Assembly (NCBI GenBank): GCA_017934975.1
Contig: JAGBIM010000026.1
Location: 96,457 to 158,089 of the forward strand
Source of the DNA: Clostridia bacterium
GTDB taxonomy: Bacteria; Bacillota; Clostridia; Oscillospirales; UBA644
Direction of reading: 5' to 3'
Length of the DNA: 61,633 bases
Part shown: in pieces, positions 26,957-35,038 of the stretch
How positions within the stretch are numbered: the first letter of the stretch is position 1
How the letters are laid out: each line of letters begins with the position of its first letter
Made by a program: the position numbers and the translations under genes
Notes under the pieces: generated by a model
What the model saw: the letters and a program-made list of their open reading frames with translations, nothing else
Told to the model about the DNA's origin: nothing
Databases searched by the model: none

Positions 26957-28081
26957 ATGAAAAAAGTCCTTGCCCTGCTTCTGGTCCTGACGCTGGGGCT
27001 GGCCCTCGTCGCCTGCGGAAATTCCGCAGAAGGACAAGTGACCGCCTTCCACCCCGAAACCCCGGAAGACTTTTTGGAAACGGTATTGGGAGATCTGAAC
27101 GGACGGTATTCCTATCACCGCCGCTCCGAGGCCTACCCCGACAAGCCGGAACGAGAGGGGATTGTCGACGTATTTTTTGAAGAAATCGGAACCGCCGAAC
27201 AGACCGTTTCAGGCACGATCACGAACAAAAAAAGCAAAGGTTCGTGGATCTTTTACGGAAAGGGGAATCTTTTTTCACGGGCCGCAACCGAGGGAACCTC
27301 GGTCACATACCGAAACCTCGGAGACGGCAAAATCCCTTCGTTATACGAACCCTGCAACTCCCCGTTGGAGCTCTGCGTTTTGCGGGGAAAACTGGAAGAG
27401 AACTTCCTGGACGGAACGGTTCGTGATTATCTGACCGACGAAGCAACCCTCACCGTCGAGGAAGACGGCTCTTACACGCTGACCGTCCCCCTCGGGACAG
27501 AGGCCCTCTATCAACTCGGGGAATTCAGCAGCAGAGGAGACGCGCATGAATATATCAGTCCTTCGGATGTGATCTACAAAGCGGACAAAACGGGGACTCT
27601 GACCTCGCTGGAAATGGGCCGAGAAGTCAACGGAAAGCCCTTCCGCGTCCTTCGCGTGGATTTCTCTTACGCTCCTGCAGAAAACAAAAAACCCGCTTGG
27701 TTTAACGAAGAAGATCCCTTGAATTCGGAAGGGGAACGGAAAGCAAAGCTCATCTATCATCTGGAAAACAAACACACCATTACCCTATCTAAAGACGGGG
27801 AAAAGCTGACCGCAACCGTAAGCCGAGGAGACCCGGAAAACAAGATCGTAAAGATCCCTTCTTTCATTCCTACCGAGATCCGCTATGATGCGGGTATTGG
27901 CATCCCCTCCGAAAAGAAGATCATCTTGAAAAAATGGACCCCCGAAACAGAGATCCACAAGAATGAAAGAGAAACGTTTTTCTTCAAAGAGGGAACCCGC
28001 CCCGCAGAGAACACGCAAAAAAACGTATTCTTTGAAGGAGAATGGGAAATGAAAAACGGGGAACCCACACCGATTCAGTAA
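26957..28081 (+). CDS. Lipoprotein, paralogue B of a tandem family
   Basis: 374 residues; signal peptide with lipobox LVAC (Cys at 20). Paralogue of the protein at 24225 along its full length, with the same order of conserved blocks, but clearly diverged (roughly a third to a half identical by eye). AAAGGAGG is just upstream of the ATG. Last gene of the operon; a terminator follows. Confidence 0.76.
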   Translation: MKKVLALLLVLTLGLALVACGNSAEGQVTAFHPETPEDFLETVLGDLNGRYSYHRRSEAYPDKPEREGIVDVFFEEIGTAEQTVSGTITNKKSKGSWIFYGKGNLFSRAATEGTSVTYRNLGDGKIPSLYEPCNSPLELCVLRGKLEENFLDGTVRDYLTDEATLTVEEDGSYTLTVPLGTEALYQLGEFSSRGDAHEYISPSDVIYKADKTGTLTSLEMGREVNGKPFRVLRVDFSYAPAENKKPAWFNEEDPLNSEGERKAKLIYHLENKHTITLSKDGEKLTATVSRGDPENKIVKIPSFIPTEIRYDAGIGIPSEKKIILKKWTPETEIHKNERETFFFKEGTRPAENTQKNVFFEGEWEMKNGEPTPIQ

Positions 28082-28100
28082 ACCTAAGAAAACGAAAAAA

Positions 28101-28124
28101 CTGCCCGATTCGGGCAGTTTTTTT
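28101..28124 (+). terminator. Terminator of the lipoprotein operon
   Basis: CTGCCCG (28101-28107) / CGGGCAG (28111-28117) followed by seven T. Confidence 0.8.
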
Positions 28125-28149
28125 GCGTTCTGTGCTTTGTAAAATCGAA

Positions 28150-29196
28150 TTACTTATTCCAAATGGGGTTGCCGAGGGCGATGCGGAAGCCCGTGTTCAC
28201 GTCCACCACTTCGACGCGGTAGAATTTTGCGTCGGGATTGACGTCGAAGGCGAAATAAGCGGGCTCGGTGCAGGAAATTTCCTCCCCACAGACCACGCCC
28301 TTGTCGTCGATGAGGTCGAGGCGGTAGGTATGCTCGGGGTTCTTCACGCTGCGATGGAATTCGTTTACACCCACCAGGAGCGTCTGTCCGTCAAAGGAGC
28401 ATTCGCCGCCCATTTTCGTGTCTCCCATACACATTTTGATGCCCACGGCACCGCAGACCATATCCCCTTCCCGCAGGCGGGCGATATAGGCGGAATTTTT
28501 CTTTTCGTCGGCGTAAATGCAGGTCAGAGCCGTATCCGCGGCGCAGGCGTGGTTATCGTTGCCCCCCGTGGCGTAGATCTTTTTGTCGAGCGCCAGAAGA
28601 TCCAGCCAAAGCTGATAGTTTGCGGCGGTCATATCGTTGCGATAGTCTCCGTAAAAGACCTCAAGCCCCGTATATTCCCGGAAGAGATAGTCCAGCGGAT
28701 CGTCGGAAATCATCACCTGCTTGGGGTGAGGATGGACGAAAAATCCGTCGTGCGCCATGATATAATCCACAAGCTCGCAAAAACGGGCAAAGGTGAATTT
28801 GGGATACTTAAACCGCCCCGTGATGCCTCCGGTGAATTCGTATTCGGGGAAGGCTTCCAGCATATCCTCCAGAGCCTTGGGATTGTCGAAATGAATGTTA
28901 TAATGGATGCAGCCCTTCTCCGCCTTGCTGTCGGTGATCCAGGTGCCCGGCTCGGTGGCGCCGAGGAAGAGACCGTCCTCCCACTCGGGGGCGTACATGT
29001 GCTCCACCTGACCGTGGTCGAGAATGGCGGCAAAGTCCAGCTTCAGGGCTTCCAAAGCGCCCTTCCAATGGGAAAGGGTGCGGGTCCCGTCGGCCCGATC
29101 GGAGGTTTTCGCGTGGTTGTGCAGGTCTCCGAAATAAGCCTTGCGTCCTTCGTAATGAGCTTCCAAGCGTTGAATTTGTTCTTCCGTTGCGTTCAT
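28150..29196 (-). CDS. PHP-domain phosphoesterase-like protein
   Basis: 348 residues. PHP metal-binding motifs appear in order: 'FGDLHNHAKTSD' (HxH), 'AAILDHGQVEHMY', 'GFFVHPHPKQV' and 'ATGGNDNHA'. The last ~100 residues form a β-sandwich ('GGECSFDGQTLLVGVNEFHRS...YRLDLIDDKG'). PHP proteins hydrolyse phosphate esters with three metal ions; this subgroup's substrate is not known. RBS AAGGAGAT precedes the ATG, and the gene follows the GH63-like gene by 22 bp, so the two are cotranscribed and may handle a common carbohydrate. Confidence 0.8.
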   Translation of the reverse strand: MNATEEQIQRLEAHYEGRKAYFGDLHNHAKTSDRADGTRTLSHWKGALEALKLDFAAILDHGQVEHMYAPEWEDGLFLGATEPGTWITDSKAEKGCIHYNIHFDNPKALEDMLEAFPEYEFTGGITGRFKYPKFTFARFCELVDYIMAHDGFFVHPHPKQVMISDDPLDYLFREYTGLEVFYGDYRNDMTAANYQLWLDLLALDKKIYATGGNDNHACAADTALTCIYADEKKNSAYIARLREGDMVCGAVGIKMCMGDTKMGGECSFDGQTLLVGVNEFHRSVKNPEHTYRLDLIDDKGVVCGEEISCTEPAYFAFDVNPDAKFYRVEVVDVNTGFRIALGNPIWNK

Positions 29197-29218
29197 ATCC
29201 GTATCTCCTTTTTTCTGT

Positions 29219-30802
29219 TTATTTCACAGGCTTTTGGCCGGGCTTGAAATACTTCGCGCCGCCGATTTTTACCAATTTACCCTCGGCACATTCATAGATG
29301 CCGTTGGGCTCCACGTTCCCGCGGAAAACCGCGCCGTTGACGCAGATTTCCCCTTCGGAAATCTCCTCGGCACAGATCACCCGCAGCAGGTTGCCCTGCC
29401 GATCGGTGACGGCACGAAGCCCCGCGGAAAGGGTAAACAGCTCCTTGCCCTCCAGCAGCGCCGTGGCAAGACCCTTTTTGCGCAGGAGGGTATAGGTTTT
29501 TCCGAAGGCGGTCTGGGTATACTCGGAATCCTCTCCTGCGGAAAGGTTGGACCAGCTGACCTCGTCCATGGAACAATTCACGCCCCACAGGAAGGAGAGG
29601 TATTCCAAAAAGGCGAAGATCATGGGTCCGTATCCGTCTCTGCGGGGATCGGGTTCCCCCGTAAAGGGATCGTACTGCTGATGGAAGACCTGATGCTTTT
29701 TGCACAGGTCCACCACGTGGCGTCCCACGGCAACGGCACCGGCGTAATGGCCGTAATTGTGGAAAGCGTCCACCGACCGCTGATAGATCAGCCCTTGGCA
29801 GGCTCCCGACCAGTTGTTGCAGGGATCGTTGAGAAAATATTCGTTGTTTGCGGCGATGGCGGTCAGGGGTGAGGGGGTCCAGAACTCTTCGGGATTGAAG
29901 AGGTGGTAATAGAGAAAATCGTCGGCCATTTCGGGGGTCAGCGTGCCGTGATACATGGCCCGCAGATTGGTGTGGTCCAGACAGGGAATTACCCGATCGT
30001 ACCGATCCCGATGGAAGCAGGCGTGTTGGGAATCGTCCCAAAGAGATTCCTTGAAATAAGTGCGAATCTCCTCGGCTTTTTCCCGCCAATAGGCCTCTTT
30101 TCCGTTGCCCAGAAGGGCGGAAATCTTCGCCAGAATATCCCGGCAGGTGTAGGAATAGTTCATATATTCGGGGGATTCCTGGGGCATATCTCCCATGTCC
30201 GTGGGAGGCAATTCGCCGCCGAAGCTGCCGTCCCCGTTGTCCCGTGCGCCGTGACGCAGATAGCGGGTACAGTTGTCCTCCGCCGTGTCCCAGGTGCACC
30301 AGACCTCCAAACATCCGTCCCCGTCACTGTCCCGATGGGTCCAGAGGTAATCGTCAAAATCCTCCAATCCACTGTACAGCCGCTCCAGATAGAGGGGATT
30401 TTCGTCCAGCATATAAGCCAATTTCAAAGCGGGCAGGGCAAAATAGAAGCCCTGGATCCAGTCGTAGTGTCCCACGATGCCTTTTCCCTTGCCCGCATCG
30501 GAAATCATGCCGGGGAAACGGCCGTCTTTCCGTTGATATTGCAGGAAAATCAGCACGTTATTCAGACCGACCTCCAGATTGCGTTTGGCGTACATTTCGC
30601 CCCCCAAAGGCTGGGTTTCCAGCCACACGAAGGGATAATTCGACCCCTCACGGATGACGCGGCGGTCGTTGTAGGTCATTTCGTTGCCCTTCAGAAATTC
30701 CTCCGCCCGATCGTAAGCCTTTTGCAAGGCTTCGTCCGCAGTTCGGAAGGTCACGGACGTGGGGGAAAATTGATAATCTCTTGCGTGAAATCCCTTTTTC
30801 AT
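29219..30802 (-). CDS. GH63/MGH-type (α/α)6 glycoside hydrolase
   Basis: 527-residue cytoplasmic protein without signal peptide. Features of the (α/α)6-barrel mannosyl-oligosaccharide/trehalase-like glucosidases: 'GRFPGMISDAG', 'HYDWIQGFYFALPAL', 'DGDGCLEVWCTWDTAEDN', 'GACQGLIYQRSVDAFHNYGHY'. Likely hydrolyses α-linked glycosides; the exact linkage is unknown. ATG at 30802 is chosen over the longer frame because the promoter is at 30839-30867, downstream of the earlier start; only a weak GAGG serves as RBS. Confidence 0.75.
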   Translation of the reverse strand: MKKGFHARDYQFSPTSVTFRTADEALQKAYDRAEEFLKGNEMTYNDRRVIREGSNYPFVWLETQPLGGEMYAKRNLEVGLNNVLIFLQYQRKDGRFPGMISDAGKGKGIVGHYDWIQGFYFALPALKLAYMLDENPLYLERLYSGLEDFDDYLWTHRDSDGDGCLEVWCTWDTAEDNCTRYLRHGARDNGDGSFGGELPPTDMGDMPQESPEYMNYSYTCRDILAKISALLGNGKEAYWREKAEEIRTYFKESLWDDSQHACFHRDRYDRVIPCLDHTNLRAMYHGTLTPEMADDFLYYHLFNPEEFWTPSPLTAIAANNEYFLNDPCNNWSGACQGLIYQRSVDAFHNYGHYAGAVAVGRHVVDLCKKHQVFHQQYDPFTGEPDPRRDGYGPMIFAFLEYLSFLWGVNCSMDEVSWSNLSAGEDSEYTQTAFGKTYTLLRKKGLATALLEGKELFTLSAGLRAVTDRQGNLLRVICAEEISEGEICVNGAVFRGNVEPNGIYECAEGKLVKIGGAKYFKPGQKPVK

Positions 30803-30838
30803 GGCAAGAACCTCGCTTTCGGTTTGTCTCTTACCGAA

Positions 30839-30867
30839 ATTATAACGGATTTCCGCGGAAAAGTCAA
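30839..30867 (-). promoter_or_regulatory. GH63-PHP operon promoter with palindrome in the spacer
   Basis: Minus-strand TTGACT (30867-30862), 17-bp spacer, TATAAT (30844-30839). The 12-bp palindrome TTTCCGCGGAAA (30850-30861) fills most of the spacer and may be an operator. Confidence 0.75.
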
Positions 30868-30891
30868 GCCTTTTTTTCAAAAAACATTCTC

Positions 30892-30920
30892 TTGACAAAA
30901 GAAATTCCGTGTGATATAAT
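30892..30920 (+). promoter_or_regulatory. nfnAB promoter
   Basis: TTGACA (30892-30897), 17-bp spacer, TATAAT (30915-30920); divergent from the GH63 promoter. Confidence 0.85.
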
Positions 30921-30972
30921 AATTCTGCGGCAACGCACGAAAAAACGAACCCACCCAAAGAGGTTTTCTATT

Positions 30973-31827
30973 ATGTACCGAATCGCCGAAAAAAAGATCC
31001 TCAACCCCACCGTCACCCAATTGCAGATCGAAGCCCCTCTCGTGGCAAAAAAAGCCAAGGCGGGTCAGTTTATCATTCTGCGGGTGGACGAAGAGGGAGA
31101 ACGGATCCCCCTGACCGTGGCAGGCACCGACCCTGCGGCGGGAACGGTGAAGATCATCTTCCAGACCGTGGGTGCCACCACGGAAAAGCTCGCCCGCAAG
31201 GAAGCGGGGGATTTCCTGCAGGATTTCGTGGGACCCTTGGGCGTGGCCACCGAGCTGGAAGGGCTGAAAAAGGTCTGCATCGTGGGAGGCGGCGTGGGAT
31301 GCGCCATCGCCCTGCCCATAGCCCAGGCGCTGAAAAATTTGGGAGCAGAAGTGACGGGAATCATCGGATTCCGCAATGGAGATCTGGTGATTTTAGAGGA
31401 GGAATTCCGCGCCTGCTGCAATACCCTGACCGTCATGACCGACGACGGCTCCTACGGCAAAAAGGGGAACGTCACCCTGCCCTTGAAGGAGCTTTTGGAA
31501 AAAGGCGAAAAATTCGACCGCATCATCGCCATCGGCCCCTTGGTGATGATGAAATTTACGGTACTGACCGCCAAGCCCTTTGCCATTCCCGTTACCGTAT
31601 CCATGAACCCCATCATGATCGACGGCACGGGCATGTGCGGCGGTTGCCGTCTGACCCTGAACACCCCCGCAGGAAAGGTGACGAAATTCGCCTGCGTGGA
31701 CGGTCCCGATTTCGACGGCTATCAGGTGGATTTCGACGAGGCAATGCTCCGCGGCAGAATGTACGGAGCCTTTGAAAAGCACGCCCACGAAGAAACCTGC
31801 AATCTATTCAAAAAAGAAGGAAAATGA
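30973..31827 (+). CDS. nfnA: NfnA-type FAD/NAD-binding [2Fe-2S] subunit (SudB/DHOD electron-transfer type)
   Basis: 284-residue ferredoxin-NADP reductase-like protein. N-terminal flavin barrel with 'ERIPLTVAG', NAD-binding Rossmann start 'KKVCIVGGGVGCAIALPIAQAL', and C-terminal [2Fe-2S] cluster Cys in 'GTGMCGGCRLTL...FACVDGP'. It pairs with the flavoprotein encoded next to form NADH-dependent reduced ferredoxin:NADP+ oxidoreductase, which bifurcates or confurcates electrons between NADPH, NADH and ferredoxin. A sulfide-dehydrogenase assignment cannot be excluded. ATG at 30973 follows AAGAGG. The stop overlaps the next start (ATGA). Confidence 0.88.
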   Translation: MYRIAEKKILNPTVTQLQIEAPLVAKKAKAGQFIILRVDEEGERIPLTVAGTDPAAGTVKIIFQTVGATTEKLARKEAGDFLQDFVGPLGVATELEGLKKVCIVGGGVGCAIALPIAQALKNLGAEVTGIIGFRNGDLVILEEEFRACCNTLTVMTDDGSYGKKGNVTLPLKELLEKGEKFDRIIAIGPLVMMKFTVLTAKPFAIPVTVSMNPIMIDGTGMCGGCRLTLNTPAGKVTKFACVDGPDFDGYQVDFDEAMLRGRMYGAFEKHAHEETCNLFKKEGK

Positions 31828-33254
31828 CCATGGCAACGGCAAACATGAATCCCAACCGAAATCCGATGCCGACCCAGGACCCCGCGGTCCGCGCCCGCAA
31901 TTTCGACGAGGTGGCGCTGGGATATACCGAAGAAATGGCGCTGGACGAAGCAAAGCGTTGTCTGAACTGCAAAAACGCCCCCTGCGTGACGGGATGCCCC
32001 GTTAAGATCCGCATCCCCGAATTTTTGGCAAAAATACGGGATAAGGACTACGAAGGAGCCTATCAAATCATCACCGAATCCTCCTCCCTGCCCGCGGTCT
32101 GCGGTCGGGTCTGCCCCCAGGAAAATCAGTGCGAAGCCAAATGCGTGCGGGGCATCAAGGGAGAGAGCGTGGGGATCGGTCGGCTGGAGCGTTTCGTGGC
32201 CGATTGGCACAACGCCCACTGCGCCGAAGATCCCGTATTGCCCCCTCAGAACGGAATCCGCGTGGCGATCATCGGATCGGGTCCCTCGGGACTGACCTGT
32301 GCGGGAGATCTGGCCAAAAAAGGCTACGACGTGACGGTCTACGAGGCCCTTCACGTAGCGGGCGGCGTTCTGGTATACGGCATTCCCGAATTCCGTCTGC
32401 CCAAAAAGATCGTGGCCAAGGAAGTGGAGACCCTCCGCAAGCTGGGGGTCAAGATCGAAACCAACGTGGTTATCGGAAAGACCCTGACCGTGGACGAGCT
32501 CTTTGAAATGGGCTACAAGGCCGTGTTTATCGGCTCGGGGGCGGGACTTCCCAAGTTTATGAGAATCCCCGGAGAGACCCTCAACGGCGTCTATTCCGCC
32601 AACGAATTTTTAACCCGAAGCAACTTGATGAAGGCCTATCGAAGCAACCCCGAAACCCCCATCATGAAGGGGGGCAAGGTGGCGGTGGTCGGGGGCGGAA
32701 ACGTGGCCATGGACGCGGCAAGAACCGCCCTTCGTCTGGGTGCGGAGCAGGTTTCCGTGGTGTACCGCCGCTCCATGGAGGAATTGCCTGCCCGACGGGA
32801 AGAGGTGGAGCACGCAGAGGAAGAAGGAATTCAATTCCGCCTGCTCTGCAGTCCCACGGAAATTTTAGGCTATCACAACCCCGACGATCCACGGGATCCG
32901 AAAAACGGCTTCGTTACGGGAATTTCCTGCATCAAAATGGAACTGAGCGAGCCCGACGAACGGGGGCGCCGCCGTCCCGTGCCCATTCCGGGAAGCGACT
33001 TTACCTTGGAGGCGGACACGGTGATCATGTCCATCGGCACCTCCCCCAACCCCCTCATCAAATCCACCACCCAAGGCCTTGCGGTGACCCCAACGGGCGG
33101 CATCGTGGTCAACGAAGCGGGGCTGACCTCCCGCGCCGGCGTTTACGCAGGAGGAGACGCGGTGACCGGGGCAGCCACGGTTATTTCCGCCATGGGAGCG
33201 GGAAAAACCGCCGCAAAAGCCATCCACGAAGCCCTTTCCCCCACAATCGAATAA
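31824..33254 (+). CDS. nfnB: NfnB-type NADPH-binding flavoprotein (GltD-like, two [4Fe-4S])
   Basis: 476 residues, also annotated in databases as glutamate synthase small subunit (GltA/GltD). N-terminal Cys clusters 'CLNCKNAPCVTGCPVKIRIP' and 'CGRVCPQENQCEAKCVRG' bind the two [4Fe-4S] clusters; FAD site 'VAIIGSGPSGLTCAGDLAKKG'; NADPH site 'KVAVVGGGNVAMDAARTALRLGAEQVSVVYRRS'; C-terminal FAD motif 'AGGDAVTGAATVISAMGAGK'. No large glutamate synthase subunit is nearby, and it is coupled (ATGA) to nfnA, so transhydrogenase (Nfn) is the better reading. Confidence 0.9.
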   Translation: MTMATANMNPNRNPMPTQDPAVRARNFDEVALGYTEEMALDEAKRCLNCKNAPCVTGCPVKIRIPEFLAKIRDKDYEGAYQIITESSSLPAVCGRVCPQENQCEAKCVRGIKGESVGIGRLERFVADWHNAHCAEDPVLPPQNGIRVAIIGSGPSGLTCAGDLAKKGYDVTVYEALHVAGGVLVYGIPEFRLPKKIVAKEVETLRKLGVKIETNVVIGKTLTVDELFEMGYKAVFIGSGAGLPKFMRIPGETLNGVYSANEFLTRSNLMKAYRSNPETPIMKGGKVAVVGGGNVAMDAARTALRLGAEQVSVVYRRSMEELPARREEVEHAEEEGIQFRLLCSPTEILGYHNPDDPRDPKNGFVTGISCIKMELSEPDERGRRRPVPIPGSDFTLEADTVIMSIGTSPNPLIKSTTQGLAVTPTGGIVVNEAGLTSRAGVYAGGDAVTGAATVISAMGAGKTAAKAIHEALSPTIE

Positions 33255-33262
33255 ACTTCACG

Positions 33263-33293
33263 CTCTGCAGTCGTTCGGCTGCAGAGTTTTTTT
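33263..33293 (+). terminator. Terminator of nfnAB
   Basis: CTCTGCAG (33263-33270) / CTGCAGAG (33279-33286) with seven T. Confidence 0.85.
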
Positions 33294-33571
33294 GCATACC
33301 GAAAATCACTTGATCGCCGTGCAAATCAATCAAGACGATTGCCGAAAAAGAATCTCTGCGGCGGTCAATCCCGTCCACCTCTTCGCGGTCCAAAGAGGCG
33401 CAAAAAACCCCTTCCCCCACCACGCCGCACTGCGGCAGGCGCGGCGGTCCCCCTTCCCCTTTCCCATGGCGGGAAAGTGGACGGCAAACTCGGGTGCGCG
33501 GTACGCCGAACCTGATTTCACAGAGAGGTTCTCTCGGAAAGGGGAACAAACGCGAGGCACGGCACATCGGC

Positions 33572-33662
33572 ATGGCTCCCCTTAGTAAGGGGAGCTGTCA
33601 TCGCAGATGACTGAGGGGATTGACACGGAAAATGTTACCCTCCCCTTGCTAAGAGGAGGCTT
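33572..33662 (+). repeat. Dispersed repeat, short copy
   Basis: Contains the palindrome CTCCCCTTAGTAAGGGGAG, then GAGGGGATTGACACGGAAAATGTTAC, matching in inverse orientation the right end of the copy at 55520-55850. The 300 bp before it (33294-33571) is non-coding and holds no clear gene; it has short GC-rich stretches and no long ORF with an RBS. Confidence 0.65.
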
Positions 33663-33759
33663 ACGCTTGTGCACGATTTCTCTTCCGTGCAGTGATCGCG
33701 ATTTGTAATTCCCTTCCTCCGACAAACCTTTTCCTTCTTCGACAATTTTGTAAAATCTC

Positions 33760-33788
33760 TTGAAAAATGCGGAAAACCGTGCTATAAT
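33760..33788 (+). promoter_or_regulatory. Promoter of the hdr-flx-frd-fum operon
   Basis: TTGAAA (33760-33765), 17-bp spacer, TATAAT (33783-33788); 55-nt leader to hdrB with GGGAGGAG RBS. I see no clear Rex or FNR box. Confidence 0.75.
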
Positions 33789-33843
33789 GAGGGGCGTTTG
33801 TAATATATATAATCACTAAAGATACGGAAAACGGGAGGAGAAC

Positions 33844-34635
33844 ATGAAGTACAGTTACTACCCCGGCTGCACCCTGAAGACCAAGGCCAAGGATCTGGAC
33901 CGCTACGGTCGGCTCTGTGCGGAAAAACTGGGCATCATTCTGGAAGAACCCGACAACTGGCAATGCTGCGGCGGCGTCTATCCCCAGGGGGAAGACGAAA
34001 TCGCCACCAAACTGTCCTCGGTGCGCGCCCTTGCGGACGCCAAGGAAAAGGGGCAGGATCTGGTGACCCTTTGCTCCGCCTGCCACCACGTGCTCAAGCG
34101 GGTCAATCACGATATGAAGCAGAACGAAACCATCCGTCTGCGGGCCAACAATTACCTGAAATTGGACTCCCCCTATCAGGGCGAAACCAACGTGATCCAT
34201 TATCTGGAAATGCTGCGGGACAAGGTGGGCTTCGACAACCTGAAAAAAGCCGTGGTCAATCCGCAAACGGATCGGAAGATCGCCCCCTATTACGGATGTC
34301 TGCTCCTCCGTCCCGGCAAGGTCATGGCCTTTGACGACCCGGAGGATCCCCGCATTATGGAGGATTTTATCCGTGCCATCGGCGCCACTCCCGTGAAATA
34401 TTCCCAGCGCAACGAATGCTGCGGCGGATATCTGACGCTGGAAAACAAAAAAGCCGCCCAAAAGCGTGCGGGAGCCGTCGTGGATTCCGCCGAGCAGGCG
34501 GGTGCGGATCTGATGATTACCGCCTGCCCCCTGTGTCTGTATAATCTGGACGCGAACGTTCCCGAAGGATCGGTTCCCGTTCAATACTTTACCGAAATTC
34601 TGGCGGAAGCCCTCGGGGTGAAGGAGGAAGTATGA
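33844..34635 (+). CDS. hdrB: Heterodisulfide reductase-type subunit HdrB
   Basis: 263-residue protein with two CCG domains: C9-x31-C41C42-x34-C77xxC80 and a second copy starting at 'YYGCLL', with 'NECCGG' and 'ACPLC'. In methanogens this subunit carries two non-cubane [4Fe-4S] clusters and reduces the CoM-S-S-CoB disulfide; bacteria lack those thiols, so here another acceptor must be used. First gene of a 12-gene operon; its stop overlaps hdrC (ATGA). Confidence 0.92.
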   Translation: MKYSYYPGCTLKTKAKDLDRYGRLCAEKLGIILEEPDNWQCCGGVYPQGEDEIATKLSSVRALADAKEKGQDLVTLCSACHHVLKRVNHDMKQNETIRLRANNYLKLDSPYQGETNVIHYLEMLRDKVGFDNLKKAVVNPQTDRKIAPYYGCLLLRPGKVMAFDDPEDPRIMEDFIRAIGATPVKYSQRNECCGGYLTLENKKAAQKRAGAVVDSAEQAGADLMITACPLCLYNLDANVPEGSVPVQYFTEILAEALGVKEEV

Positions 34636-35024
34636 GTCTGACCAACCAAGTAACAGCGGCAGATATTCTGCGCATCAGCGGCGTGGACGCAAGTCGCTGT
34701 ATGCAATGCGGCAAATGCTCGGGAGCCTGCCCCAATTACGACGAAATGGATATTCCGCCCCATCGCTTCGCCATCATGGTGCGGCAGGGGAGAATCACCG
34801 AACTGATGGAATCTCAGGCCATTTACCGTTGCCTTTCCTGCTTTGCCTGCTCCCAGCGGTGTCCCCGCAACGTGGAGCCCGCCAAGCTTATCGAGGCGGT
34901 ACGGCTGACGGTCATCCGTCAGAAGGGGCAAAACCACATGAAGGCGGACTCCATCCCCGAAAAGCTGGACGAAAAACTGCCCCAGCAGGCCATCGTCAGC
35001 GCCATGCGCAAGTACAGTAAATAA
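34632..35024 (+). CDS. hdrC: Heterodisulfide reductase-type subunit HdrC
   Basis: 130-residue iron-sulfur protein with two [4Fe-4S] sites: 'CMQCGKCSGACP' and 'CLSCFACSQRCP'. Passes electrons between HdrA and HdrB in the family. Small for HdrC but complete; GTG-free ATG start overlapping hdrB. The clusters are typical of dicluster ferredoxins, so the HdrC call rests on position between hdrB and hdrA. Confidence 0.9.
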   Translation: MSLTNQVTAADILRISGVDASRCMQCGKCSGACPNYDEMDIPPHRFAIMVRQGRITELMESQAIYRCLSCFACSQRCPRNVEPAKLIEAVRLTVIRQKGQNHMKADSIPEKLDEKLPQQAIVSAMRKYSK

Positions 35025-35038
35025 CAGGAGAAAGCATT

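Noticed and set aside
31824..33254. Glutamate synthase small subunit
   Set aside because: No large glutamate synthase gene in the window, and the gene is coupled to an NfnA-type reductase gene.
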